Shown: positions 32,700 through 40,519 of the stretch, piece by piece
Layout of the letters: every line of letters begins with the position of its first letter
How positions within the stretch are numbered: the stretch's first letter is position 1
NCBI GenBank assembly: GCA_944384255.1
Contig: CALWSS010000033.1
Location: forward strand, 23,847 to 87,846
Reading direction: 5' to 3'
Origin: an uncultured Clostridia bacterium
GTDB taxonomy: Bacteria; Bacillota; Clostridia; Lachnospirales; Anaerotignaceae
DNA length: 64,000 bases
Notes under the pieces: generated by a model
Seen by the model: the letters and a program-made list of their open reading frames with translations, nothing else
Databases searched by the model: none
Told to the model about the DNA's origin: nothing
Translations under genes and position numbers: made by a program

Positions 32700-34121
32700 A
32701 TGAAAAGGAAATTTTTAAAAGCATCATCAGTTTTGATTGCCGCAGCTCTTTTAACACAGACAACTGCAACTGTTTTTGCTGGGGAGTATACAGTGCAAAA
32801 GGGCGATTGTTTATGGAAAATTGCACCTAAATACAATACCGTTTGGCAGAAACTGGCTGAAATGAATGAGCTTAAGAATCCTGACCTTATTTTCCCTGGA
32901 CAAGTTCTTAAAGTTCCTGATTTAGTAACAGAAGAAGTTAAAGAAGAACCTGCTCAAGAAGCTCCTGCTGCTGAAACTGTAGTACCTGAACAACAGGCTC
33001 CTGTAACAGAAACACCTGCATCAGAAGAAACTGCTCCTGAAGTAACAGCAGAGCTTACATCTCTTGGTGTTGCTGATATTTCAATGACTGGCACAAAACT
33101 TGAGCCGGACTTTTCTCCGGAAGTTACAGAATATACAGTTAATGTTCAGGATGATATATATGGCGTAAAAGTTACACCTACAGCAGAAGAAGGCGCTGTT
33201 ATTACAGTTGACGGCAATGCTCTTAATGAAGATGGCAGCTATATTGTTCCACTTTCTGAAGCTTATGAAGACTATGGCGTTGATTATTCTTTAGATTCAG
33301 TTATTAAAGTTGTTAACGGAGATGCTGAAAAAGAATATACTATACATATTGTAAGAGATAACGCAGCTGATGTTTATGCCCTTTTTGAGGAGCATACTTA
33401 TGAAGATGCCGAAACAGGACTTACAGTTCCTTACGAGTTATATGTTCCTTCAAACTATGACCCAGCTAAAGAATACCCTGTAGTTTATGTTCTTCATGGT
33501 GCAGGCCAGAGAGCACAGTCTGTTGATATGCTCTTAAAGAGATACCAGTCAGCTACTATCTGGGCTAAGGATTCAGAGGCCGGAATTAATGAATGTATAG
33601 TTGTTTCACCTCAGGTAGTAGGTGAAGGCGGAAACGGCTGGACACAGTTTATGGTAGAATATGATAGTGTTGGAGAAGTTGAAAATCCTTATGAATTCCA
33701 AGACTGGAGCATTGCAGCACATAACCTTTTACAGGAAATAAAATCAGAATACAGTGTTGACGAAGACAGAATTTATGCAACAGGTTTGTCAATGGGTGGA
33801 TTTGGCACATTTGCTGTTGCAGCTGCTTATCCTGATGAATTTGCAGCTATAGTTCCGGTTTGCGGCGGACTTGACCCTGAAAAAGCTTCTGTACTTAAAG
33901 ATAAAGTTGCTATTTGGTTATTCCATGCAAAAGATGACCCAGCTGTATCTTATGATTTATATGGTGCTACAACAATAGCAGCTCTTGATGAAGCCGGTGT
34001 TGAGTACAATGCAACAATTTATGAGCCAGGTGAAGTATTCTATCCAAGCGCTCATTTTGCATGGACACCTGCTTATGCTAATACTGAAATGAGAACATGG
34101 CTTTTTGAACAGTCAAAATAA
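32700..34121 (+). CDS. Secreted LysM / cadherin-like / alpha-beta hydrolase esterase
   Basis: A 473-residue secreted enzyme. Signal peptide 1-27 (cleavage after VFA); LysM domain about 28-73 (YTVQKGDCLWKIAPKYN to GQVLKVPD), which binds peptidoglycan; Pro/Glu/Thr-rich linker about 75-120; a cadherin-like beta-sandwich (about 123-220, with LEPDFSPEVTEYTVNV); then an esterase domain of the PHB-depolymerase/feruloyl-esterase type. The triad is Ser364 (GLSMG), Asp412 or Asp413 (HAKDDPAVSY) and His452 (SAHFAW), with the oxyanion region YVLHGAG. It would stay on the cell wall and cleave esters, perhaps acyl groups of plant glycans. Strong promoter, ribosome site and terminator suggest a well-expressed single gene. 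Confidence 0.88.
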   Translation: MKRKFLKASSVLIAAALLTQTTATVFAGEYTVQKGDCLWKIAPKYNTVWQKLAEMNELKNPDLIFPGQVLKVPDLVTEEVKEEPAQEAPAAETVVPEQQAPVTETPASEETAPEVTAELTSLGVADISMTGTKLEPDFSPEVTEYTVNVQDDIYGVKVTPTAEEGAVITVDGNALNEDGSYIVPLSEAYEDYGVDYSLDSVIKVVNGDAEKEYTIHIVRDNAADVYALFEEHTYEDAETGLTVPYELYVPSNYDPAKEYPVVYVLHGAGQRAQSVDMLLKRYQSATIWAKDSEAGINECIVVSPQVVGEGGNGWTQFMVEYDSVGEVENPYEFQDWSIAAHNLLQEIKSEYSVDEDRIYATGLSMGGFGTFAVAAAYPDEFAAIVPVCGGLDPEKASVLKDKVAIWLFHAKDDPAVSYDLYGATTIAALDEAGVEYNATIYEPGEVFYPSAHFAWTPAYANTEMRTWLFEQSK

Positions 34122-34163
34122 TGATTTTTTACAATAAATAAAAAATAGTAATGTTGAACAATA

Positions 34164-34195
34164 AGCACTGCCGATTTAATTCGGTGGTGCTTTTT
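34164..34195 (+). terminator. Terminator of LysM esterase gene
   Basis: AGCACTGCCGA (34164-34174) pairs with TCGGTGGTGCT (34181-34191), 11 bp with two G-U, followed by five T. Confidence 0.88.
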
Positions 34196-34328
34196 ATGTA
34201 AATATGATGTTTTAAAAATATTAAATATTTATGTGTTGAATTTAGTCGGATTTATGGTACTATAATATTGCTGTAACTGTGTTTTTATGTGGCTTAATTA
34301 TTATATATGGGAATGAGGTTAATTAGTT

Positions 34329-35639
34329 ATGAATTACGCCGAAACTTTAGAATATTTACAGGAATTATACGGTATGTTGGGTTACGACTTGGGGCTTGAT
34401 AGGATATATGCTCTAATGGACAGTATGTCAAAACCACAGGATAGTCTTAAAGTTGTACATGTTGCCGGAACAAATGGTAAAGGCTCTATTTGCTCAATGG
34501 TTTCAAGTGTGCTTATGACAGCTGGCTATAAAGTTGGTGTATATACATCGCCTCATTTGGAAAAATACAACGAGAGAATTACAATTAATAACAAACAAAT
34601 CTCAGATGAGGATTTTGCTAAATATTTGACTGATGTAAAAGAACATTGTGAAATGATAGTTAAAAACGGTATAGGCCAGCCTACAATTTTTGAAGTAGTA
34701 ACTGCTGCTGCTTTTAAATATTTTTATGACCATAAAGTTGATTATGTAGTGCTTGAAGTTGGAATGGGTGGCAGGTGTGATGCCACAAATATTGTTAAAA
34801 AGCCGGAATGTTCCATTATTGCTTCAATTAGTCTTGACCATATGGAATATTTGGGCGATACTTTAGGCAAAATAGCTTATGAAAAGGGCGGAATAATAAA
34901 ATCTGGCTGCCCTACAGTGCTTTTAACAGATAATGAGGAAATTTACAGTGTTATAGAAGATATATGTAATGAAAAAGGTTCAAAACTTTATCTTGCTAAA
35001 ACTACAGGTGCAAAAATTATAAAACAAGATATTAGCGGAACTGTTTTTGATGTGGAAAACGAAGTTGTTTCATTTAAAAATGTTAAAATTGGTCTTTTAG
35101 GTGAATACCAGATAGTTAATGCCACAGAAGTCCTTATGGCTTTTAAAGCCATGAAAGACAATGGAATGGACATAAGTGACGAAACTATAAAAGAAGGTCT
35201 TGCTAAGGCAAAATGGAATGGAAGAATGGAGATAGTAGAGAATAGTCCTATGGTTATTCTTGACGGAGCTCATAATATAGACGGAATTTCAATGCTTTTT
35301 AAATCACTTAAAAAGTATTTTTCTGATAAAAAGATTACAATGCTTATAGGAATTTTAGGTGATAAAGAATACGAAAAAATGCTTGAGCTTATTATGCCTA
35401 TAGCTCATAAAGCTGTTTTTACAGAGCCTCACAGCAACAGAAAATGGGATGTAAACGAGGTGGCACATTTAGTTGAAAAGTATAATACAGAAATTTATAT
35501 AGAAAAAGATATTGATAAAGCTTACGGTCTTGCAAAATCAATAACAGATAAAGACGATGTTGTAGTTTGTGCCGGTTCGCTTTATCTTATTGGTGAGCTT
35601 TATAAGCTTGCCAGAAAATCTGAAGGGAGTGCAATATGA
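34329..35639 (+). CDS. folC: Folylpolyglutamate synthase / dihydrofolate synthase
   Basis: A 436-residue Mur-ligase-fold enzyme that adds glutamate to folates (and to dihydropteroate in bifunctional members). The ATP loop is HVAGTNGKGSICSM; ITINNKQISDEDF and LEVGMGGRCDATNI are family blocks; the carbamylated-lysine region and the C-terminal DGAHNIDG motif are present. A weak promoter (TTGAAT near 34236, -10 around 34258-34266) may precede it. Two further genes overlap downstream (ATGA, then an 11-nt overlap), making a tightly coupled operon with a small acidic protein and a zinc-ribbon TPR protein. Confidence 0.94.
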   Translation: MNYAETLEYLQELYGMLGYDLGLDRIYALMDSMSKPQDSLKVVHVAGTNGKGSICSMVSSVLMTAGYKVGVYTSPHLEKYNERITINNKQISDEDFAKYLTDVKEHCEMIVKNGIGQPTIFEVVTAAAFKYFYDHKVDYVVLEVGMGGRCDATNIVKKPECSIIASISLDHMEYLGDTLGKIAYEKGGIIKSGCPTVLLTDNEEIYSVIEDICNEKGSKLYLAKTTGAKIIKQDISGTVFDVENEVVSFKNVKIGLLGEYQIVNATEVLMAFKAMKDNGMDISDETIKEGLAKAKWNGRMEIVENSPMVILDGAHNIDGISMLFKSLKKYFSDKKITMLIGILGDKEYEKMLELIMPIAHKAVFTEPHSNRKWDVNEVAHLVEKYNTEIYIEKDIDKAYGLAKSITDKDDVVVCAGSLYLIGELYKLARKSEGSAI

Positions 35640-35809
35640 TTAATTTCAAGGATGAGATTAAAAAATACGGACAGATTCTTGAGCTTAATGACATAGAAGA
35701 CTCTATTCATTCTACCGAAATGAAAGACATAATGGATATGCTTGATTATATAGTAAGCCAAAGCAATAGTTCCTTTAAAAGAAGAAGGAGCGGTGGCGAT
35801 GATTTGTAG
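35636..35809 (+). CDS. 57-residue hypothetical protein between folC and TPR gene
   Basis: A small gene: ATG 35636 overlaps the folC stop (ATGA), and TAG at 35807-35809 lies inside the next gene. GGGAG is 7 nt upstream. The product is helical and acidic in its first 45 residues (MINFKDEIKKYGQILELNDI and on), and ends with a basic patch FKRRR. There is no membrane segment or signal. The overlaps on both sides and the well-placed ribosome site argue that it is translated; it may also serve to couple translation of the downstream gene. Function unknown. Confidence 0.65.
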   Translation: MINFKDEIKKYGQILELNDIEDSIHSTEMKDIMDMLDYIVSQSNSSFKRRRSGGDDL

Positions 35810-37199
35810 CAGATGTTCTAAAGAGATTCCTACAGGCCACATTTGTTTTAACTGCGGTGCCGATAATTTGCTGCTGCAAAAGGCAAGAACGGCATCTTTA
35901 AGGCAGTATAATAAGGGCGTGGCCTTTGCCAAAGAAGGGGATTACAGTGCAGCTGTTGAAGCACTTAAAGAATGTGTGCTTTTTGATAAGCATAATTTTG
36001 TTGCAAGGAACCTTCTTGGCATAGCATATTTTCAAATAGGCCTTGTTACCGAAGCACTTAAAGAGTGGATAATAAGCGCTTCTATTAAAAAAGAAAAAAA
36101 TCCGGCACAAAGATATATAGATTCTTTGCAGAAAAATGCAAGACTTTTGGAAAAGCTTAGTGACGGAATTAATATGTACAACAATGCTCTTGAGCAGTTT
36201 AAACAGGGTAATAATGATTTGGCGGTTATTCAGTTAAAGAAAGCAGTTGATGTAAATCCGTCTTTGGTAGAGGCCAATAACCTTTTAACTGCATATTATT
36301 TAAGCAAAAATCAAAAGTCAAAAGCAAAAAAGACAATTTATAAAACTCTTAAAATAGACAAACGAAATCCTAAAGCTTTGGAATACTTGGCAGAGCTTAC
36401 ATCGTCTGAAAAATATGTTTCCAATAAAAGCAGTTCAGAAAGTGATTCAGGTGAAACAGAAGGTTATGCCGAAAACGGATATAATGAAAAATCAAACGGT
36501 ATTTTTAGAAAATTAACATCGGTTATAAGAACAGATTTTGCTCTTTTTGGTGCAGGAATTATACTGACTTCGGCTGTTTTTATTACACTTATTATGCCAA
36601 GCACCATAAGCAGTGAACAGTCTACAATTAACGAAATGCAAAAACGTATCAGTGAGCTGGAAGAAGAAAATCTAAACGGCACATCAGCTTTTGCCGTTAA
36701 ATACAATAACCTTGAGGAAGAATATAAAAAACTTCAGGAAGAAAATGAGAAGTATCAGGGTGAATACAGTGTAAAACAGCAGGAACTTGATATACAAACA
36801 GCAGAGGCTTATATTGCCTCAGGTGAGTTCGACAGTGCTGCGGAGCTGTTGTATAATTTAAAACCGGATATTCTTACAGAGGATGATAAAATTAATGTTG
36901 AAGATTTGAAAGCACAATGTTATCCTCAGGCTGGTGAAACACTTTATGATTCAGGCAGGCAGCTTTTTAACAGCGGTAATTTAACCGATGCTAAAACAGA
37001 CCTGAATAAAGCTCTTGAAATGGCGCCTAATGAAAATTTCTCTGATAATATACTCTATTTTTTAGCTCAGATAAGCGAGCAGGAAGGGGATAATGCTAAG
37101 GCTAAAGAGTATTACGGCCGAATAGTAAATGAGTTTTCATCATCAGATGTGTTCAGTCGTTCAGAGCAGAAACTTACGGAGCTTTCGTCACAAACATGA
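35799..37199 (+). CDS. Zinc-ribbon, TPR and coiled-coil membrane protein
   Basis: A 466-residue protein. N-terminal zinc ribbon (ICSRC and ICFNC, residues 2-21); TPR repeats about 30-210 (KGVAFAKEGDYSAAVEALKE, then QFKQGNNDLAVIQLKKAVDV); a Ser/Glu-rich linker; a single membrane helix about 250-270 (LFGAGIILTSAVFITLIM); a coiled coil about 278-330; and a second TPR set to the C-terminus. The topology puts the zinc ribbon inside and the coiled coil and TPRs outside. ATG 35799 is chosen (AAGGAG 8 nt upstream) over GTG 35793. It is a scaffold by appearance; I know of no assigned function. Confidence 0.82.
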   Translation: MICSRCSKEIPTGHICFNCGADNLLLQKARTASLRQYNKGVAFAKEGDYSAAVEALKECVLFDKHNFVARNLLGIAYFQIGLVTEALKEWIISASIKKEKNPAQRYIDSLQKNARLLEKLSDGINMYNNALEQFKQGNNDLAVIQLKKAVDVNPSLVEANNLLTAYYLSKNQKSKAKKTIYKTLKIDKRNPKALEYLAELTSSEKYVSNKSSSESDSGETEGYAENGYNEKSNGIFRKLTSVIRTDFALFGAGIILTSAVFITLIMPSTISSEQSTINEMQKRISELEEENLNGTSAFAVKYNNLEEEYKKLQEENEKYQGEYSVKQQELDIQTAEAYIASGEFDSAAELLYNLKPDILTEDDKINVEDLKAQCYPQAGETLYDSGRQLFNSGNLTDAKTDLNKALEMAPNENFSDNILYFLAQISEQEGDNAKAKEYYGRIVNEFSSSDVFSRSEQKLTELSSQT

Positions 37200-37212
37200 T
37201 AAATATTAATTT

Positions 37213-37259
37213 AAAAAACGGAGTTTTACGGTGTTTAAGCTTGTAAAATGCCGTTTTTT
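37213..37259 (+). terminator. Terminator after folC operon
   Basis: Arms 37213-37229 and 37243-37259 pair over about 15 positions with one mismatch and one G-U; the 3' arm ends in T6. Confidence 0.8.
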
Positions 37260-37369
37260 GTTTTTAATGATAAATAAGAAATATCAAATTCCGCATTGTA
37301 GTATATTGCAATTTATAGTATTATAAGTAGTGTTTTTAATAAAGGGTAAAAAGCAATGAGGTGACATTT

Positions 37370-38140
37370 ATGGCCGCTTACGAAGAATTTGCTTCTGTGT
37401 ATGATATATTTATGGATAATATGGATTATGACATGTGGGTTAAATATCTGCATGATATTTGGGAAAAATATAATATCAATCCTAAGCTTATAGCAGAGCT
37501 TGGCTGTGGTACGGGCAATATTACAGGAAGGCTTGCCAAAGAAGGCTATGACATGATAGGCATAGATATATCAGAAGAAATGCTTTCAGTAGCAAGACAG
37601 AAGGCAGTTGATGAAGGCAATAAAAATATATTGTACCTTCTACAGGATATGACGGAATTTGAGCTTTACGGAACTGTGGATGTAATACTCTGCCTTTGCG
37701 ACAGTATTAATTATATTACTGATTATGATGACATAGTTAAGGTTTTTAAGCTGGTTAATAATTATTTGGAACCGGGCGGAATTTTTATATTTGATATAAA
37801 TACAGAGTATAAATTTAAAAATTTGCTTGGAGAAAATACATTTGCCGATAGTGAAGAAGATGCAGCATATATATGGCAGAATTATTACGATGAAGACGAA
37901 AGAATAAACGAATACTATGTTAATTTCTTTATTAAGCAGGAAAACGGTCTATATGAAAGAACTGAAGAATGTCACTACGAGAAAGCTTATAAAACAGAAG
38001 AAATCAAAAAAGCTCTTAATGAAGCTGGACTGATTTTTGAAGCATGTTATGACGCTTTTACTTTTAATTTACCTAATGAGAAAAGTGAACGTATTTATTT
38101 TGTAGCAAGAGAAAAAGGCAAAATACTTGGAGGCATATAA
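37370..38140 (+). CDS. Class I SAM-dependent methyltransferase
   Basis: A 256-residue Rossmann methyltransferase. Motif I is AELGCGTGNITGRLA, followed by GIDISEEML (acidic residue binding the ribose), LQDMTEF and the post-motif LEPGGIFIFDIN. Substrate is unknown; small-molecule methyltransferases of this type are common in Clostridia. ATG 37370 has GAGGTGA 5 nt upstream, preferred over an in-frame GTG at 37361. The Hsp33 gene starts 1 nt after its stop, so the two share a transcript. In several Firmicutes a similar methyltransferase sits beside Hsp33, but I cannot infer a joint function. Confidence 0.88.
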   Translation: MAAYEEFASVYDIFMDNMDYDMWVKYLHDIWEKYNINPKLIAELGCGTGNITGRLAKEGYDMIGIDISEEMLSVARQKAVDEGNKNILYLLQDMTEFELYGTVDVILCLCDSINYITDYDDIVKVFKLVNNYLEPGGIFIFDINTEYKFKNLLGENTFADSEEDAAYIWQNYYDEDERINEYYVNFFIKQENGLYERTEECHYEKAYKTEEIKKALNEAGLIFEACYDAFTFNLPNEKSERIYFVAREKGKILGGI

Positions 38141-38141
38141 A

Positions 38142-39026
38142 ATGGAAGATTATATAATCAGAGTTACAGCGGGAAACGGAAGCATTCGTGCCTTTGCCGC
38201 TATAAGCACAAATACCGTTGAAAAAGCACGGCAGATACATCAAACAACACCCGTTGCTTCGGCTGCTCTTGGAAGAATGCTTACTGCCGCAGCCATGATG
38301 GGAGCAATGCTTAAATCTGAAAAAGATTTAATTACTCTGCAAATAACAGGTGACGGACCGTTAAAAGGCGTTCTTGTTACATCAGACAGTAAATCGAATG
38401 TAAAGGGTTATGTGGTAAACCCTGATGTTGATATTCCCCTTAAAGCAGATGGTAAGCTCAATGTAGGCGGTGCCATAGGCAATGGGTCTTTAAGAGTTAT
38501 AAAAGATATAGGCTTAAAAGAACCGTATTCCGGCTCTATAGAGCTTGTATCCGGTGAAATTGCTGATGACATAACTTATTATTTTGCTAAAAGTGAACAA
38601 GTGCCGTCGTCTGTAGGCTTAGGAGTTTTGGTAGATACTAATTTAACAATTAAACATTCCGGAGGTTTTATTATACAGCTTATGCCGGATGCACCGGAAG
38701 ATGTAATTGATAAACTTGAAAAGAAGCTTCTTACCATACCGTATATAACTGATATGCTTAATTCCGGCTTAGATGCTGAAAAAATACTTGAAACTATTTT
38801 AGGCGATTTTGGTCTTGAAATACTTGATAAAACAGGTATGGACTATAAATGCAGCTGTAACAGACAAAGAGTAGAGCAGGCTATAGTAAGTCTTGGCAAA
38901 AAAGAGCTTGCTAAGATTATAGAAGAAGACAAAAAAGCTTCTCTTACATGCCAGTTCTGCAATAAAGTTTATGAGTTTAATGAGGAAGAACTGAAAAAAC
39001 TCCTTGTTGAAGCATGCTCTAAGTAA
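38142..39026 (+). CDS. hslO: Redox-regulated chaperone Hsp33
   Basis: A 294-residue holdase chaperone that is switched on by oxidative unfolding. The N-terminal core domain is intact (ATAAMMGAML-type helix: TAAAMMGAMLKSEKDL), and the zinc-binding C-terminal redox switch has CSCNR and CQFC cysteine pairs (C-x-C and C-x-x-C). ATG 38142 has GGAGG 8 nt upstream; an earlier in-frame ATG at 38127 lies inside the methyltransferase gene. It is followed after 13 nt by a NUDIX gene, suggesting an operon. Confidence 0.95.
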   Translation: MEDYIIRVTAGNGSIRAFAAISTNTVEKARQIHQTTPVASAALGRMLTAAAMMGAMLKSEKDLITLQITGDGPLKGVLVTSDSKSNVKGYVVNPDVDIPLKADGKLNVGGAIGNGSLRVIKDIGLKEPYSGSIELVSGEIADDITYYFAKSEQVPSSVGLGVLVDTNLTIKHSGGFIIQLMPDAPEDVIDKLEKKLLTIPYITDMLNSGLDAEKILETILGDFGLEILDKTGMDYKCSCNRQRVEQAIVSLGKKELAKIIEEDKKASLTCQFCNKVYEFNEEELKKLLVEACSK

Positions 39027-39039
39027 AAGAGGTGCTTAA

Positions 39040-39468
39040 ATGAGAGGGGAATTTGCTTTTGCTGTTAAAGCCGTTATAATAAAAGACGATAAATTCCTTG
39101 TTCTTAAAAGGTCCAAAAGCGAAATGGATTCAAGCTATATTAATAAACATCAGTGTTGGGATTTACCGGGAGGCAGTGTTAAATACTGTGAAACAGCAAT
39201 ACACGCCTTACTTCGTGAAATTGAAGAAGAAACAGGCTTAAATATTTCCGTAGGCAGAATTTTAAGTGTATATGATGCAATACGTACTAATGTTCATATG
39301 GTAATAATAACTTATATATGCACTTATTTAAGCGGAAATGTTAGGTTAAGCAATGAACATGAGGCTTTTTACTGGCTTAGAATAGATGAAATGCAAAGAA
39401 AAAAACTGCCTGACTGGATGATAAACAATTTTAAAAAAGCGTTTAACGAAATTTACGGTCAGGCTTAA
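39040..39468 (+). CDS. NUDIX hydrolase
   Basis: A 142-residue NUDIX-fold hydrolase. The Nudix box is GGSVKYCETAIHALLREIEE followed by ETGL, matching GX5EX7REUXEEXGU with all metal-binding glutamates. The N-terminus FAVKAVIIKDDKFLVLKR is the usual first strands. Substrate (oxidised nucleotides, sugar nucleotides, cofactors) cannot be predicted. AGAGGTG precedes the ATG. It is probably the last gene of the methyltransferase-hslO unit; the next gene has its own promoter. Confidence 0.92.
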   Translation: MRGEFAFAVKAVIIKDDKFLVLKRSKSEMDSSYINKHQCWDLPGGSVKYCETAIHALLREIEEETGLNISVGRILSVYDAIRTNVHMVIITYICTYLSGNVRLSNEHEAFYWLRIDEMQRKKLPDWMINNFKKAFNEIYGQA

Positions 39469-39473
39469 AAATA

Positions 39474-39502
39474 TTGTTTATGGAATGTTTTTATGGTATT
39501 CT
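39474..39502 (+). promoter_or_regulatory. Candidate promoter of cyclophilin gene
   Basis: TTGTTT (39474-39479), 17 nt, TATTCT (39497-39502) with extended TGG. Confidence 0.45.
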
Positions 39503-39535
39503 TAAATACATAATAAAATGAAAGGATGATTAAAA

Positions 39536-40057
39536 TTGGCACAAAACCCTTTGGTAACAATGACTATTAACGGAGAAGATATAATTAAAATTGAGCTGTA
39601 TCCTGAAGTAGCACCTAATACAGTAAACAATTTTATTTCTCTTATCAACAAAGGTTTTTATAACGGAGTTGGTTTCCACAGAATAATAAAAGGCTTTATG
39701 ATTCAAGGCGGAGACCCAGAAGGTACAGGAATGGGTGGTCCGGGATACTGCATTAAAGGTGAATTTAATCAGAATGGATTTAAAAACGACATTAAGCATA
39801 CAGCAGGCGTTATCTCCATGGCAAGAACTATGATGCCTAATTCAGCAGGCAGCCAGTTCTTTATTATGCATAAAGATGCTCCACATCTTGACGGAGCATA
39901 TGCTGCTTTTGGTAAGGTAATTGAAGGAATGGATATTGTGGACAAGCTTGCCTGTGTTAAAACAGACAGAATGGATATGCCTGATGAACCTCAGATAATG
40001 ACTGAAGTTACAGTTGAAACTTTTGGTGAGGATTATCCTGAGCCAGAAAAAGCATAA
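39536..40057 (+). CDS. Cyclophilin-type peptidyl-prolyl isomerase
   Basis: A 173-residue cytoplasmic PPIase of the PpiB type. The catalytic region GVGFHRIIKGFMIQGGDP carries the active-site Arg, and GVISMARTMMPNSAGSQFFI the hydrophobic pocket; the closing FGKVIEGMDIVDKLA is typical. The start is TTG 39536, with AAAGGA upstream; no ATG is available before the domain. It is a single-gene unit with its own promoter and a terminator. Length is normal for bacterial cyclophilins. Confidence 0.93.
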   Translation: MAQNPLVTMTINGEDIIKIELYPEVAPNTVNNFISLINKGFYNGVGFHRIIKGFMIQGGDPEGTGMGGPGYCIKGEFNQNGFKNDIKHTAGVISMARTMMPNSAGSQFFIMHKDAPHLDGAYAAFGKVIEGMDIVDKLACVKTDRMDMPDEPQIMTEVTVETFGEDYPEPEKA

Positions 40058-40149
40058 TTTAGAAATATGTAGAGGCTGCCTGAATAAATCAGACAGCCTT
40101 ACGCATAGTTGTACTTAACAGGCAATTATTTCGTATTTTTAACAGGCTT

Positions 40150-40189
40150 AAAACGATAACGTATTTGTATCGTTTTTTAAAAATACGTT
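40150..40189. terminator. Shared terminator of cyclophilin and DUF1540 genes, two alternative stems
   Basis: AAAACGATA (40150-40158) pairs with TATCGTTTT (40168-40176) and runs into T6, serving the plus strand. An overlapping, mutually exclusive stem AACGTATTT / AAATACGTT (ending 40189) is better placed for the minus-strand DUF1540 gene. Confidence 0.7.
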
Positions 40190-40261
40190 GTAATAGGTCT
40201 TATCATGTTTCTTAACAAATTAAAAAATTACGTCTGAGAAAAATTTACAGTCAAAGATCAA

Positions 40262-40429
40262 TTAGCAGCCGCTGTCGAGTTTGAAGGATTTGCAGTCTGT
40301 GCATTCATCTTTTGTAGGGTTTGGTTCATGTGAACTTACTGTAATTGTGTCAAGTGAACAGTAGTTTTCGCCTTTGCAATGATATTTGCACTGATTTACA
40401 GTACATTTAATGCTTGTATTGCGTGCCAT
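40262..40429 (-). CDS. DUF1540 small cysteine-rich protein
   Basis: A 55-residue protein with a DUF1540 pattern: KCTVNQCKYHCKGENYC, then CTDCKSF and a C-terminal Cys; eight cysteines in all, so it probably binds metal or is cross-linked. ATG 40429 has GGAGG 7 nt upstream; an earlier in-frame ATG would add six residues without a ribosome site. The near-consensus sigma-G-type promoter 31 nt upstream suggests forespore expression late in sporulation, which would make this a spore protein. That is inference from the promoter. Confidence 0.85.
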   Translation of the reverse strand: MARNTSIKCTVNQCKYHCKGENYCSLDTITVSSHEPNPTKDECTDCKSFKLDSGC

Positions 40430-40459
40430 TTCAATTCCTCCTCTCAAATTTGATATTGT

Positions 40460-40489
40460 TATTATGCTCTTTAAAGGCTGTTTTATTCA
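40460..40489 (-). promoter_or_regulatory. Sigma-G-type (forespore) promoter of DUF1540 gene
   Basis: Read on the minus strand: TGAATA (40489-40484), 17 nt, CATAATA (40466-40460). It predicts a start near 40453 and a 24-nt leader that contains the GGAGG. Confidence 0.6.
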
Positions 40490-40519
40490 CTGCATAATTA
40501 AAATAAGGAGAGTAAATAT

